A stretch of 64,000 bases of DNA from Symbiodinium sp. CCMP2592 (GCA_905221615.1 CAJNDT010003391.1:394501-458500), one strand, 5' to 3'. Positions 22,347 to 34,008 are shown, counted from the stretch's first letter. Made by a program: numbers and translations. Notes: a model not told the origin generated them from the letters alone.

Positions 22347-23095
22347 AGGGAACCAAGCCGCTCCCGTCTCGAACTGTCTTGCAGCAAGCTTCGGGTTCGG
22401 GGGGGCAGTCTTTTGGGCTAGCGCTCGGGGTCGAAACCCTAAACGGGGTTCTTTCCGGCCATTCCGTCTCTTTCTAAACCTACACCCTAAACCCTAAACC
22501 CCTAAACCCAAACCTGGGAGCTGTCCCGAATTTCGTGCCGGGTTCAGGCTCCGAAGAATGGCCGGGGGATGCAGTTGTGAAGCATGCCTAATTAGTCAAG
22601 AACCTGGCTGTACCTGCCTGTAGTTCTCTAAACAGCGGTTTTCCAAGTGAGCCCTACATCATAAACCCGAAACACCAAGCCCTAAGACCCCAGGCCCTAA
22701 ACCCCCAAACCGCATGACGCAGAGGAGAGCCGCTACGCTCTGACCCAACCCACAGAAATAGAAGGGTTCCTTCACAAATACGATGCGGGCCTAGGCTTTG
22801 AAGGGAGAAACGGGCATAAACCTGTATGTCATGATGGTTCCTCTAGGGAACGGATCCAAACAAAAACGAAGCATAGTACGCCAGATCTCAGAATTAAGGA
22901 TAGCATTAGACCGTGAAGCAGGCAGACAAAGTCCTCAACTAAGCCTCCACATGCCAAAGCCCTAAACCCGAACCCGAAACGAACAAAAACCAAACCATTA
23001 AACCACAAGGCCTAAATTCTACAGCCTAATTCATTCGTAAGCCTTAGATATGTCCCAAAGCCCTGAACCCTGAAAGACAAATGGCCAGTGTTCGT

Positions 23096-23204
23096 CCCAG
23101 AGAGCCCAATACCCCTTAATTAAGGAATATACCTTAAATTAGAAGGGGGCGCATAATATGATTTAAGGTATATTCCTTAATTAAGGGGTTATTGGCTCTC
23201 TGGG
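23096..23204. mobile_element. Family-1 MITE (CCCAGAGAGCCCAATACCCC ends)
   Basis: A near-complete palindrome of about 109 bp. The left end CCCAGAGAGCCCAATACCCC and the TTAATTAAGGAATATACC arm are mirrored by GGTATATTCCTTAATTAAGG and CTCTCTGGG. It is one of about a dozen copies in the window. Confidence 0.8.
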
Positions 23205-23574
23205 GTTTGGGTCCATAGGAGGGCCCCACGAATCTTTGAACTCTTCGCCTACTGTCTTGGTCGAAGGGTTTAGGGTTTAGGTTTAGGGTTTAGGGTTCAG
23301 GGTTGCCTTGACAATTCTAAAGGTCTTGGGCTTTACGTTACCATGCAATCAAGCAGGGTTTATATGGGGAGATTCGTGCCAATTATTCAGATTTAAGCCC
23401 CTATGTAATTGTTACGATTATTGTGAACATTACTAGTGTTTGTAACTAATATTGCTGTCATCATGTTGGTCATTTCTATTACCAACACTGTTACTCGTGT
23501 TGTTATTGCTAAGCAGTTTTGCCATACTGGCTATTGACTGGCAATTTCTTATGGTCATTCCTACAATTACTATG

Positions 23575-23670
23575 TTAGAAAATGTTCAAGATCATATTGA
23601 AGCGTGGGTCTCCAGCTGTCGCGGCGAGGATGTCCGGCAGCATACTGGTAGCCTCCAGGCTCCCCGGCTG
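23575..23670 (-). CDS. Putative terminal exon on the minus strand
   Basis: A minus-strand acceptor (ATCCGCAG) opens 96 nt in phase 0 encoding a segment with QPGSLEATSMLPDILAATAG and ending MILNIF-stop. Codon use is GC-rich, unlike the surrounding TTTAGGG tract at 23675-23835. The gene is unidentified and its upstream exon is not assigned. Confidence 0.3.
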   Translation of the reverse strand, partial: QPGSLEATSMLPDILAATAGDPRFNMILNIF

Positions 23671-23674
23671 CTGC

Positions 23675-23835
23675 GGATTAGGGTTTAGGGTTTCGGGTTT
23701 TAGGGTTCAGTTTAGGGATTGAGGGTTTAGGGGCTTAGGGTTTGGGGGTTGAGGGTTTTGGGGTTGAAGGTTTAGGGGTTTAGGGTTTAGGGTTTGGGGG
23801 TTGAGGGTTGAGGTTGAGGGTTTAGGGCTTAGGGA
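23675..23835 (+). repeat. Degenerate TTTAGGG tract
   Basis: TTTAGGG, TTGAGGG and TTTGGGG variants in one orientation. Confidence 0.65.
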
Positions 23836-24076
23836 GTTTGCAAAGCTGCTTGGAGGCTTTTGGGTAGATATAAGTAAGGACAACTACAGCCTCTAGCTCA
23901 TTACCCATACTAAAGGACCTACACTATACATCCGCATTTGTAACTACCCATGAATCTCCACGCAGGGCTATTTTTTTGGGTATACTACGGATCCTACTAC
24001 GCGTCCGGTCTACAGTGCGGTTCCCCCATGCTTGTGTTTCATCAGCTGCACAATGCCTCCATCCCAACCTCTCTCA

Positions 24077-24110
<34 letters not shown>

Positions 24111-24321
24111 CTCTCTCCCTCCTAATGGATTATCTGTGTGAGTATGTGTGTATATATATATATAGACATATAGACATATACCTGCAGACTACATACAGGC
24201 ATACATACGTACATCCATGCACGCAGACTTTGCTCTGGATTCGAGGGTTCCCTCCCGGAGCATTTGCAATGGGATCGGGGGATATAGCCGTGGATGCCTG
24301 AGAGAGTCCTTGACACCTTAC

Positions 24322-24418
24322 TTGGAGGTTCATGATTAGTTATAAGTAGAGCTTTCAGTAGGGTAACCATAGTTATATCCCACAACCCCACTTGTAACTA
24401 CCCATGAACCTCCAAATA
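24322..24418. mobile_element. MITE-like element, TACTTGGAGGTTCATG family
   Basis: The left end TACTTGGAGGTTCATGATTAG and right end CTACCCATGAACCTCCAA are inverted. An ATAGTTAT core lies between. Related copies or ends are at 1-20, 735-753, 39901-40041, 44031-44147 and 51021-51090. Confidence 0.6.
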
Positions 24419-24653
24419 CGGTGTAACCCTAACCCCTAGTCTTATATCCCTGGGCCTTTAATCCCTGCTCCACAACCTTTACCGTCAATCCCCAAACCGT
24501 GAATCCCTGAGTCCCCACAAAAACCCCGTGACCCCTCCGGAAAAACCTTGTATACCACGGTACGAAGTCCTCTCCAAAACATCTCGCAATAGTAGTAATA
24601 ACTGATGGTAGTAATAGTAGCAAAAAACAATAGTAACAATAACAAAACAACAA

Positions 24654-24746
24654 GAAGCCTTGCAGCCTTCAGCCGAGAGGCAGCTTGGCAAAGCGACGGC
24701 ACAAGACAGCAAATTAGCAGCGTCGACCGGCGCCCAAGTCTATCCT
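24654..24746 (-). CDS. Putative minus-strand exon next to a dispersed element
   Basis: After GAGGATAG the minus strand stays open through LICCLVPSLCQAASRLKAAR to CTT before GTTGTTTTG. The 3' part of the preceding dispersed element (24755-24852) ends CAGTATAG, another possible acceptor. Not recognised. Confidence 0.25.
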
Positions 24747-24754
24747 CGGATCAC

Positions 24755-24852
24755 CTATACTGAACTTAGAACCCTAGCAAAAATTATAATTTTAGCTGTT
24801 TCTTAGGGATTATAATAACAAACAATTAAGAATTGTTTCTAACTACCCCTAA
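24755..24852. repeat. Dispersed element, TATACTGAACTTAGAACCC family
   Basis: It shares TATACTGAACTTAGAACCC, TTTTAGCTGTTTCTTAGGGA and CTACCCCTAAGT with 33905-34008 and 34409-34512. On the minus strand each intact copy ends CTAAGTTCAGTATAG, which could serve as a 3' splice site. Confidence 0.6.
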
Positions 24853-24894
24853 GTCACTTCGGAAACCTCACAAACGCAGAAACTCGAAGACCCC

Positions 24895-25015
24895 CAAGCC
24901 CTAAATTGAAAACCCTAAACGCTAAACCCCGAAACCCTAAACCCCTAAACCCTAAGTTCTAAACCCCTAAACCCCAAGGTCTAAACACCCAAAACCAAAA
25001 CCCCTCAACCCTAAC
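24895..25015 (-). repeat. CCCTAAA interstitial tract
   Basis: Degenerate CCCTAAA units, opposite in orientation to the tract at 23675-23835. Confidence 0.6.
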
Positions 25016-25136
25016 AATTCCTAATATGGGCCCGTGATACTCTATAATTACAATAGGGAGCCCCCAAAATAGTATTGGTCATCATATAGGCCCCTATATT
25101 AGACCCCGTGTTTAGAAGTGAAAGGAACTGCGGCAA

Positions 25137-25240
25137 CCTTAAAAACTCCTACCTGTAGTCTCCATTGTAGTTCCTTTTTGGTTTAACCAATTCTATATTA
25201 AGGAGCCTAAAGGGAACTACAATGGAGACTCCAGGTCGGA
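25137..25240. mobile_element. Palindromic element between 19-bp direct repeats
   Basis: TGTAGTCTCCATTGTAGTTCC and its complement bracket a 104-bp insert. The flanks are GTGAAAGGAACTGCGGCAA (25118-25136) and GTGAAAGGAGCTGCGGCAA (25241-25259), identical at 18 of 19 bases. Insertion with a long target duplication is inferred. Confidence 0.6.
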
Positions 25241-25349
25241 GTGAAAGGAGCTGCGGCAAAGCGTCGAGAAGCAGACCCATGGCGACCGGACCCAGGCAGT
25301 AGCCCATGGCGAAACCCGAGGCCACCCTGGGAGATAGTTCACAAGGCCT

Positions 25350-25425
25350 TAAGCCCTAAACCCTAAACCTTAAACCCTAAACCCTTAATAAACCCTAAAC
25401 CTTAAACCCTAAACCGTGGGATTTA
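25350..25425 (-). repeat. CCCTAAA interstitial tract
   Basis: CCCTAAACCCTAAACCTTAAA units. Confidence 0.7.
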
Positions 25426-25476
25426 GGGTAGTTTGGGCTTTGGGGCAGTTTGGGGTCTCGGGCGCGTAAATGCGTT

Positions 25477-25478
<2 letters not shown>

Positions 25479-25509
<31 letters not shown>

Positions 25510-25512
25510 TCG

Positions 25513-25544
<32 letters not shown>

Positions 25545-25935
25545 TATGGATGCACACATTATACCATATCATAACATATCAAGTCATGTCATGTTATGTT
25601 TTGCCATGTCATGACATATCATCACATATCATGTCATGAATGGTCATGTCATGTCGTGTCCCGTCCTGCCATGTCATACCACATCATACCACCCCATAAT
25701 GCATCATATCATATAACCTCGTATCATGTCATATAACATCATATCATGTCATGTCATGTCATGTCATGCCTCTCTTGTCATGTCCTGTCCTGTCCTGTCA
25801 TATCACATTGCATCATGTCATGACACGCCCTGTCATACCATGTCATATGATGTCATATCATACCATATCATATCTCATCATACCATATCATACTACATCA
25901 GACACATCAAACCATGTCATATCACATATATCTAC
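25479..25935 (+). repeat. (AT)n then CATGTCAT / CATATCAT array
   Basis: AT repeats at 25483-25537 are followed by about 370 bp of degenerate CATGTCATAT units. Frames of the SCHVMSCH type here are repeat artefacts. Confidence 0.85.
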
Positions 25936-26040
25936 TGGATATGATGTGCAATCCGCAATTGTGGCAAATTAAACCAGTTAAGCCGCACTTCTTAACAAAG
26001 ATCCAGGCTCAGGGTTTAGGATTTAAGACAAGTTAGGACC

Positions 26041-27120
26041 TTGGCTTCACAGGGTAATAGCCTGGTCTCAATACTTTCAAGAGGGCTCGGGCACGTGACA
26101 CAGTTTAAACACACGGAGATTACAAGAAGACCTGATCTATTAGTATTCGCACCTCTATCTTGGTGCAGTTCTCGGTCTTTAGGCAAGAAGATAAGTGCAC
26201 GACGCCTTCGTTGGGCAAACGCCGTTAAAGCCCTCTCAAAAAATCACAAGACCTGTCTAAAGCTCTTCAATGCCTGAAGAAGCCCCATACAACCCCATAA
26301 CTCCGTATTACAACCCAATCACAACCGTATCAAACACTATATCGACCCTTATGAACCCGTATATCAACCCTAATCAACCCCTCTAACAACCCTATAAAGA
26401 CTTCCGAAGGGCAGGGACTCCTGGCGGTGGTCCAAGCCAAGAGATTCGGAAAGGTCCTACGAGGGTGAGGCGGATTTGGGCCAGTGGTTGGGGTTCCGTT
26501 AGTTTTGGGGTTCCTGCCATCTAAGGGTTGTTCTAAAGGATTCCGGTAGGATATGGGTTCCTTTTGAAGGTTCCTATACTGTTCAAGGTTAAGGGTTTAG
26601 GGTTTAGGATTTATAGCATTCTAAGGCTTTGTGTTGTGCAGGATTTTCGATGTACTAGTTACAGTTTACGGTCTTCAAAGCTTTGGGTTGAAAGTGTTTA
26701 GAGCTTCGGTTTGAGACTGCTTGGGGCATAAGGTTTAGATGGGTTTTGGGCATACGGTTTATAGTGCTTAAGGCTTATTTGGTTTAGATGAGCTTAAGGG
26801 GCTAAGGCTTATGGTGGTAAGGGCTTCGGCTTGCTTAGATGGGCGTAAGGCCGAGGGTTCGGATAGGTTTACGGGTTTAGGGCTTCGGCTTGCGATGGGC
26901 TCTAAGTTTACGGTTTACAAGGTTTCGGGCTTAGAGATTAAATCGGTGTAGCGCTGAGGGTTTCTCAGGCGCCCGCAAGGGGTTTGCAGCCGTAGAGCTC
27001 GAGGGCTTATGTTAAGAGGTTCCTTAAAGGACTCTTAAATTTGGTCTCGAGAAGGCTGTATAGGAGCTCGCAAATGTTTTAAGCATACAACCTCAGCACG
27101 AAGCTTTCCCACAAGGCTAA
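26041..27120. other. No gene recognised; possible plus-strand frame and TTTAGGG decay
   Basis: A 78-codon plus frame (26041-26277, containing RRPDLLVFAPLSWC) is not repetitive but matches no family I know. From 26280 to 27120 lie ACAACCCTAT-type repeats and degraded TTTAGGG/TTTCGGG text. Confidence 0.3.
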
Positions 27121-27488
27121 GATTCGGTGCGTTTTGGGCCCGTGGCTTTGCGACAAATTCGGAGCATGTACAGGCACAGTTGTCGAAACCAACAACCCCA
27201 CAACCTCAGAGTTGTACTACTCGCGATCCCGATGCGCCTCGTGGTCAAACAGTATGCCGCGAAAGTTTTGGATTCGGGTGGTCCACAATACCATAATTAC
27301 AATCCTAATCATAAACTCCAAAACCTTAAACCATTCTAAGGCTTTCCGGAGGGTATCCTTGGAAAGTGAAGACTCGCGGTGCGTGTTGACGCACGCTTCT
27401 TCACTGCCTTGCCAGTGTAGCACAGTCGAGACTTTTGCCGCTGCTCCCGTTGCTTACGAGACTGCCTTTGCCAGAGCACCATGCATCT

Positions 27489-27675
27489 GGGAGTTTCCTA
27501 AAATAGGGGACCCTAATATAGTACCCCATATAGTAGGATCCTTATTATCAGGACCCCCAATAAGGTAGCCCAAATCTTCGGAAACTCCCTAAACCTTAAA
27601 CCCTTTCTAGAACCCTTGTAGATCCCTTTAAAGGAACCCTTCAAGGAAGGTACCCCCTAATTTTCGGAAACTCCC
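27489..27675. mobile_element. Compound family-2 MITE with 4-bp target duplication ATCT
   Basis: GGGAGTTTCCTAAAATAGGG opens the element. The usual inner end TTCGGAAACTCCC occurs at 27577-27589, then about 85 bp more, and a second TTTTCGGAAACTCCC closes it. ATCT flanks both sides (27485-27488, 27676-27679). The same 186-bp compound form occurs at 56739-56924. Confidence 0.75.
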
Positions 27676-27757
27676 ATCTGACTTCTTCGCACGAAGCTCG
27701 CGCGGCTAGGGCAGACGGGCAGAGTCGGCCCGATGGCCTCAGGCAGGCCACAGAGAT

Positions 27758-27858
27758 GGGAGTTTCCGAAAATAGGGGACCCTAATGTAGTACCCTAAAT
27801 GGTAGGATCCTTATTATAAGGACCCCAAAATAAGGTACCCCAATTTTCGGAAACTCCC
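27758..27858. mobile_element. Family-2 MITE with target duplication AGAT
   Basis: GGGAGTTTCCGAAAATAGGG and CAATTTTCGGAAACTCCC are inverted ends. AGAT flanks on both sides. It lies about 80 bp from the compound copy, inside a GC-rich island. Confidence 0.8.
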
Positions 27859-28146
27859 AGATGGCAACAGTGCCGCTTTTGCTTGCCTGCCAGGCGACCA
27901 GGCGTGGGGCTCTACGCTTCATCATCTGGCCCAGCTTCCGGCAATTCAAAACTTTCGGGTTTAGAGTTTAGGGTTAAGGCTGAGGGTTGAGGCTTCAGCG
28001 AAGAAGTCAACAGGGTGAATTAGGGTTCAGGGTTAGGTGAAGAAGTCAACATGTGTGTGCTTGGAGCAGGGCGTTAATACCCCCCCCAACCCCCACCGCC
28101 CCCCCACCCCATCCCCCCACCCCACCCCACCCCGAAGGCGTGTAGG

Positions 28147-28147
<1 letters not shown>

Positions 28148-28224
<77 letters not shown>
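28148..28224 (+). repeat. (CTA)n microsatellite
   Basis: About 25 perfect CTA units, preceded by a CCCCACCC-rich stretch. Poly-Tyr and poly-Val frames are artefacts. Confidence 0.9.
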
Positions 28225-28678
28225 TCTGAGACAAACAGGACATGATTCCTTATACAGGACTCTTAGTGTCTAAGTGGCATCATGGTATGAACCCTAAGTC
28301 CTTCCTTAACTAGGGAACCCACAAGCGGTTAAAGCATACCTAAACCGTACTTCAAGATAAAGCTTAAGGCATATCCGTAGACACTTATAAATCTCTAGGC
28401 ATCCAAATCCTCACACTGACAGCCACACACGAAACCGACCCATCAACCACACCACAGACTGAACACATTGGGCCCCAACCCCTGTAACTTGCTTAGATGG
28501 CAGTTTTTATACACACACACACGCACATGTAGTCATACCCTGGTATGTATGTCTGGTACAAGAATACTTGTTACACATGTCTACTGGCTGTGACAAAGTG
28601 TCCTTGCCTCAACCCTAACCCTCAAAACCAAGCGAAACCCTGCAGAACCCAGAAAACCAACTGTAAAACCCTCTAAAC

Positions 28679-28801
28679 CTCGTGAAGACCTGGCACAGCG
28701 CTGTTTCGGCGTCCTTGAGAGTCCAGGCCACAGAGCTGTTGTTGAGGCCCACGGTCAGCCAGAGGCAGCAGTTGCATGCGAAGAGGGCGTAGTGCCAGGT
28801 C
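28679..28801 (-). CDS. Putative minus-strand exon with a hydrophobic segment
   Basis: The acceptor GACGTCAG is followed by 123 open nt and the donor ACGAG|GTTTAG. The 40 full codons include WHYALFACNCCLWLTVGLNN, a likely membrane segment, and then SVAWTLKDAETALC. Codons are strongly GC-ending. Gene not identified. Confidence 0.4.
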
Positions 28802-29749
28802 CTGACGTCAGCCGGGCTTTAGAAAGCTTAGGCCTACTAGAAGGGACCTAATAGTTAGAATAAGGTCTTGGGCCTTGGGTGTATATTGCAAAGAACTACA
28901 ACAAGGAACCCTCGGGCTGCTGTTGGTACTTATTCGGGCCCCTATAGTAGAAGCCAGAAAGTTGGAGCATAATTGTCCTCATACCCTCAGGTAAAGTATA
29001 AGGGATCCTAGCACTAATCCTCATAAAGCTAGACTATACAGTAGAAGCCAGAAAGTTGAAACATGGGATTTACAGGGCTCAGGGAGGCAAGCTTTTACAA
29101 ATGAACCCTACCCCCTGGACCAAAAGCATGGGAGTAGAGCCCAGGGTTGTTTGGGAATTTCGGGGTTTTGACCTGCGGCTTCAGAAGGCTTAATCTGAAA
29201 GAAGGCGTAAAGAGTTCAGGGCTTTCAGGGATTTGTGCAGGTTATGGGTGACCTGTGTTTCCTGGCGGGCACGTGGATTTCATAAACAATGGCTAAAGGG
29301 GGTTCAGGATTCAATGACTGGTTTCTTGTTGAGGCACTTGACTTAAGTTACCATAGCAAGGAACCCCCTTAATCACAGATTCCAATTATGGTTACTTAAA
29401 AGAGCCAGTAGCTTGTAAGGACCCTTAGGGTTACAACCAGGCAACAGTTGAAAGCAGAGGATGATGTGGTTTCCAGCGTTAGGCAGCAAGCCAGGAACAG
29501 CACGGCAAAGCAGAAGAACAGAAGCAAAAGTGAATGAAGAAGTGAAACTCGCCGAAGAAACTGATGGGCGGAGTCTACGGGTGGATAGGTTGTAGTTCCG
29601 TTCTGAGTTGCTCAACTGAATAATCAGAGCCTCGATGAATTTGGATAGTTCTCGCGAGATTTGTTTGATTTGTTACCGTATTATGATATACACCACACCC
29701 AGAGAGCCGAATACCCTTTAACTAAGGATATATATATATATATATATGC

Positions 29750-32180
29750 TACCCCCCCCCCTCAAAGATCTATGTTTTTTGCTCGTTGCAGTGCGTTTAC
29801 GCAAAGCAACAACAGTTACAGTAGCGCGAAAGCACCACTGAAACCTATTCTAAAACAGCTTACCCGAAAACCCCCCTGCAACCTAATCTAGAACAGTTAG
29901 CCCGAAAGCCTTCCTGAAACCCAATCTGAAACAGTTAATCCGAAAGCCCTCTTGAAAGCTACACCCCCAGCAACAAGCCTTTAACAGCATCCACGGGGGC
30001 TGTCTGTGTAGGAACTTGTGCTGCGGGGTTTCTTTGTTCAAGCATGATTAAAGCCAACGATGCTTAGGATGCTGGGGGTCAACCCCACTTACAACCTGAA
30101 GTCCTGTACTGGAAGCCTTTTAATACATTCACAGATACCACAATGTGGCGTTTATTTTTGTTGAAAGAAAACAACTGAAGCGTGAGATAAAAGCGTGTTA
30201 ATTTCAACTAAACTTTATACACCACATGAACAACAACACCCATTGACAAGCTACTGCATTAAACGACAGGGAAAAGAGAAGCAACATTAAAATTTTTATC
30301 AATACAAGGTAAGGGTACATGCGTTTATTTTTGTTTACGATTGTTTGTTTTGCCTGTTCCCCTTACCTTTAGTTCCTAGTTACTTGTCTACCTTTCCGAG
30401 GGGAAGGTTTCCAGCTGAAAAAAAAGTAAACAAGGTAAGAAAGAAAAAGGAAACACAAGACAAAGGAAGTGAGTGCACTGAGAGAAGTGCAGACTTTGGT
30501 GTTCTCGATGTTTTGTCTTTTTCCCTTCGAACTCCTTCCTGTATGCTTTCATGCAATTGGATTCATTCCGTTCATTTTGTTCTCTCCGTTTATTGCATTA
30601 CATTCAGCGAAGTGAAGGATGAACGAAGCGCCACAAGCACAGTTTAATGGATCGGGACAAGACAGCTTTATGCTACATTTCACTACTTTTGCTTGAGCCT
30701 TTTGGCTTGGCTTGTTGTTGATTTGGTTTATTGGGTGTTTTAAAGTGCTTCATTCCATTCCGCTACAGAGCACCCAATAGCACAAAGGGAAAAAGAACAA
30801 ACCAAGATATGACGTGAGTAATTTGGGTTCTTTTGACTTAGTAGAAGATAAAGAAAGAAGCGACATGCAATGAATGCATGCTTCTATAGAGGTAAGACAG
30901 CGCGAATATCACGGAATTCCTAGTTGTTACACAGTTATAGCTGGAGCACCTGATGTTGATTCCGTTGCATTTGTCTGCTGTCGGAAAATCAGGAAGGAGC
31001 CGAAGAAGGAACAACAACAACGACAACAAGAACATACAGGCAAAGGACACAACATCAGAAGGCAACAGCTAGTGGGGTAACGTAAAGTGCGTGTTTGGGC
31101 TTTTGCTTCGTCTAGCTCAATCAAAGCACACATGCTTTGTCTTTGATTAAATACACGTGCAAGAGAACCAGAACCCACCACACATAACATTCACTTCATT
31201 CTTAATCTCGCCGTCACCTCTCTGTCTTCATGTCGCTGACACCAGAACGAGAAGGTAATATAGAGTGAAGCGAACCAAGATGCTGTGTGTTTCCTTTCGC
31301 TTCTGTTTAGTTTCAACTGATTACAAAAGAACGCTGTGGAAGCGTGAATTAAATCAAACAAAGCATGAAAGAAGCCAAATAAACACACACACACACAAAC
31401 ACACGTCTCTTCCATTCGTTCTTGTGTTGCGTGTTGAGTTCAACCTAGCAGGCTTCCATTCACTTCATTCATGTCATTGTCTTGGTTGCAGCCAACTAAG
31501 CTTAAACACAAGAACCACAACTAACTTCTCAGACATCTGCCACTCGTGTCTCAGCGGCTAGCGTGGCAGAAGGTCAGTTCAACGAAAAGAAGCGCAAATA
31601 AAGTGCACGGCTTCTTCTTCGGCAAATTTGGCCTTATGTGGAGGCTATATTGAATTTCAATATGGCGGATCCAAGATCCAACATGGCACGGGACTCCTGG
31701 GAGAAATCTTGGATTCAGGGGTGGCCATATTGAAATATTGAGGCCATATTGAATTTCAATGTGGATCCAAGATCCAAGATCCAAGATTGCGCGGGACTCC
31801 TGGAAGGAATCTTGGATTCAGGGACGGCCATATTGAAATATTGAGGCTGCATTGAATTTCAATATGACGGACCCAAGATCCGTGGTCCAAGATTCCCGCT
31901 CAAGAGCCTTGGGGAATCTTGGATCTTGGATCTTGGATCCGCCATATTGAAACTCAATGCGGCCAGCCTCGGGGCCATATTGAAATATTGGGCCACATTG
32001 GGTTTCAATATGGTCGGTCTGTGCCGTCATGAGGTGCTGATCTGAGCTACATGAGTGGAAGGGGGGGTGTGAGTGGTCATGAGGGATCGACCGTGAGTGG
32101 AAGGATGGTCAGGAGGAGATGATTGTGAGTGGAAACAGCTGAAAACAGAGTAAATACATAGATCTTTGGGGGGGGGGGTA
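29750..32180. mobile_element. 2.4-kb element with polyC terminal inverted repeats
   Basis: The left end TACCCCCCCCCCTCAAAGAT continues to CTATG (29750-29774). The right end 32157-32180, starting CATAGATCTTTGGGG and ending in TA, is its inverse apart from one T and one C in the homopolymer. Inside, composition differs from the flanks (few TTTAGGG units; A/T-rich text with CAACAACAAC). I see no transposase, only frames of 100 codons or less, so it appears non-autonomous or decayed. It contains the 31640-32030 tandem array. Confidence 0.65.
31640..32030. repeat. Tandem units of about 100 bp with ATTGAATTTCAAT dyads
   Basis: Three or more units carry CATATTGAATTTCAATATGG, GATCCAAGATCC, CGGGACTCCTGG and CCATATTGAAATATTG. 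Each unit can form internal hairpins. Confidence 0.75.
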
Positions 32181-32181
32181 C

Positions 32182-32212
<31 letters not shown>

Positions 32213-32555
32213 CGCTTAAACCATGATATGAATCCACTCAAAATTTCAGGTATATTCCTCAATTAAGGGGTACTGGGCTCTCTGGGCACTCTGTATTGCG
32301 GCCCTCTTTCCTGTGTCTTGCACAAGACTCTTATCTTCGCTCAGTTCTTGCCTCTACTCCAGAGGTCGGAATATTCAAGTAGTGCGAGTATCGCCCGACA
32401 GTCCCTAGCTGTACAGGAGCATGTCCCGAGACTTTCCCTACTAGTAAGGCCCCTATAATGAACACTTCTGAAACCGTTACCAAATGCTACAAGACCCTTG
32501 ATGGCCCTTTAGAAACCTTAAAAACCTGATCCAACCTTATGAAATCCAATAATAC

Positions 32556-32685
32556 TTTCAAGCCAGGGTGGCTCTGTCGACAAGTTGGAAGAACCGGCCA
32601 TGTGCACATCCACGGCCGCTTGCGGCGTCAATGCTCCACATGGCAGCGCACCGAGGAGTTGGATGCAGGGTTTAGGGAGTTGCTC
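32556..32685 (-). CDS. Putative minus-strand exon
   Basis: The acceptor CTACAG is followed by an open stretch encoding IQLLGALPCGALTPQAAVDV and ending near a GTATTA donor, about 130 nt. A second frame on the same strand is also open for most of it, so frame is uncertain. Unidentified. Confidence 0.3.
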
Positions 32686-32689
32686 CTGT

Positions 32690-33225
32690 AGCTTTTAGGG
32701 TTTCGGGCTTAGGGCTTTGCGGCTTTTCCGGGCTTTAGAGAGCTTGTCCTGTAGGGGTTCAGGCTTAGAGTTTAGGGTTTAAGGCTTACTAAACCCTAAA
32801 CCCTGAAACACTAAAACTCTGCACCCTAAACCCTCAACCCTTACTAAAACCCTAAAACACCAAAACCCTAAAACCCTAAAACCCTAAACCTAAAAACCTT
32901 GAAACCCTAAAGCCCTAAGCCTTAAACCGGCCGAAGGATCTGGTGCCTCCCTTCAATGACCTGCTTTTTCGGCCCGAAGCGGTGCATGCACGTCGCTGAA
33001 AAAATGTCCGGTGGTGCTTGGGGGGTTTAGGACTTGAGGGTTTTAAGGCTTTTTTTTGATGGCTCTTTTGCGGCTTTAGGGGTTTAGGGTTTAGGGCTTT
33101 GGGGTTTTAGGACTTGAGGGTTTTAGGGTTTTAGGGGTTTAGGGTTTTAGGGGTTTAATTAAGCTTTTTAGGGCTTCAGGGTTTTAGGGTTTACGTAGGG
33201 TTTAGGGCTTTAGGGGTTTAGGGTT
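32690..33225. repeat. Telomere-like tracts in both orientations
   Basis: TTTAGGG variants at 32690-32790 face CCCTAAA at 32795-32925, and TTTAGGG resumes at 33020-33225. Between them (about 32935-33000, minus) a short island after TTTTTTCAG may be an exon. Confidence 0.6.
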
Positions 33226-33290
33226 TGGGGCGCCTTTGAACTTGAAGGTTTCAAGGACAGTCATATGTCGGGCTTATACCTGCTTTAATA

Positions 33291-33396
33291 TGGGTGGTTG
33301 TCAAAATTATGGTCCACTTTTGGGTCCCTAATATAATACGGCACCAAATATTTGGGGTACCCCAAAAAAGTGCCCTAATTTTGACAACTACACATA
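33291..33396. mobile_element. MITE-like element, GTGGTTGTCAAAATTA family
   Basis: GGTGGTTGTCAAAATTATGG and CCTAATTTTGACAACTACAC are inverted ends around ATACGGCACCAAATA. A related copy with a perfect inner stem is at 48228-48363. Confidence 0.6.
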
Positions 33397-33819
33397 TGGG
33401 TTATACCTCTAGTTACCCTGCTTATAAGCGTACCTAGAACTAAGCATGAAACTCCCAGCAAGAGCAAGGAAAAAGAGTACATGATGTGCCGCTGCAGATC
33501 ACCAGAACTTCACAAGGGTTTCCACGGGTGTCTTAAGGTTGTATAAGGGCTTGTGGAATGGAATTCCCAGTCCATGTCCAATGGGTGCAAGCTCACCAGC
33601 TGCTGGAGTTCGAGTAAAACATAAAAAACAGTTTTGTGCAAACATGAACATCGTGAACAACAACCACGGTGGCTGTCAACATAAAAACCATCTGTTAACA
33701 ATCATAATCAGAAACGACAAAAATACCGGTAACAAAAACAAACAGCAGTACTCGTAATAATACTAATCATGGCAATAACACCCCGGAAACCCCTCAGATC
33801 ACCCAAAATCCCTAGAAGC

Positions 33820-33904
33820 CGAGGGGATGGCCCACCACCGTCAGAGTGGGGTTCTTCCTCGCCTTCCATCTCTGAAGCTGCGAAGAAGTTCCGCGGGGTG
33901 TTTA
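33820..33904 (-). CDS. Putative minus-strand exon beginning at a dispersed element
   Basis: The minus-strand end of the element at 33905-34008 (CAGTATAG) is followed at once by an open frame with FFAASEMEGEEEPHSDGGG, acidic and GC-rich. Just upstream on this strand a second island (34018-34056) reads GARLSLASSAMRH after TTTCAG. The element would then fill the intron between them. Unidentified. Confidence 0.3.
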
Positions 33905-34008
33905 CTATACTGAACTTAGAACCCTAGCAACACTTATAATTTTTGCTGTTTCTTAGGGATGATAATAACCAAAGATTAAAAATTCATTTCTAAGTACCCC
34001 TAAGTTTA
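33905..34008. repeat. Dispersed element, TATACTGAACTTAGAACCC family
   Basis: Second copy of the 24755-24852 family; it lies exactly between two exon-like islands. Confidence 0.6.

Larger units (their letters stand above)
29698..32286. mobile_element. Family-1 MITE split by a 2.4-kb insertion
   Basis: CCCAGAGAGCCGAATACCC with the AACTAAGGATATAT arm (from 29698) and the rest, from ATATCGCTTAAACCATGATATG to GGGCTCTCTGGG (ending 32286), are the two parts of one family-1 copy. The insert enters at the AATATA step of the arm; flanking AT has expanded into microsatellites. Confidence 0.7.
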
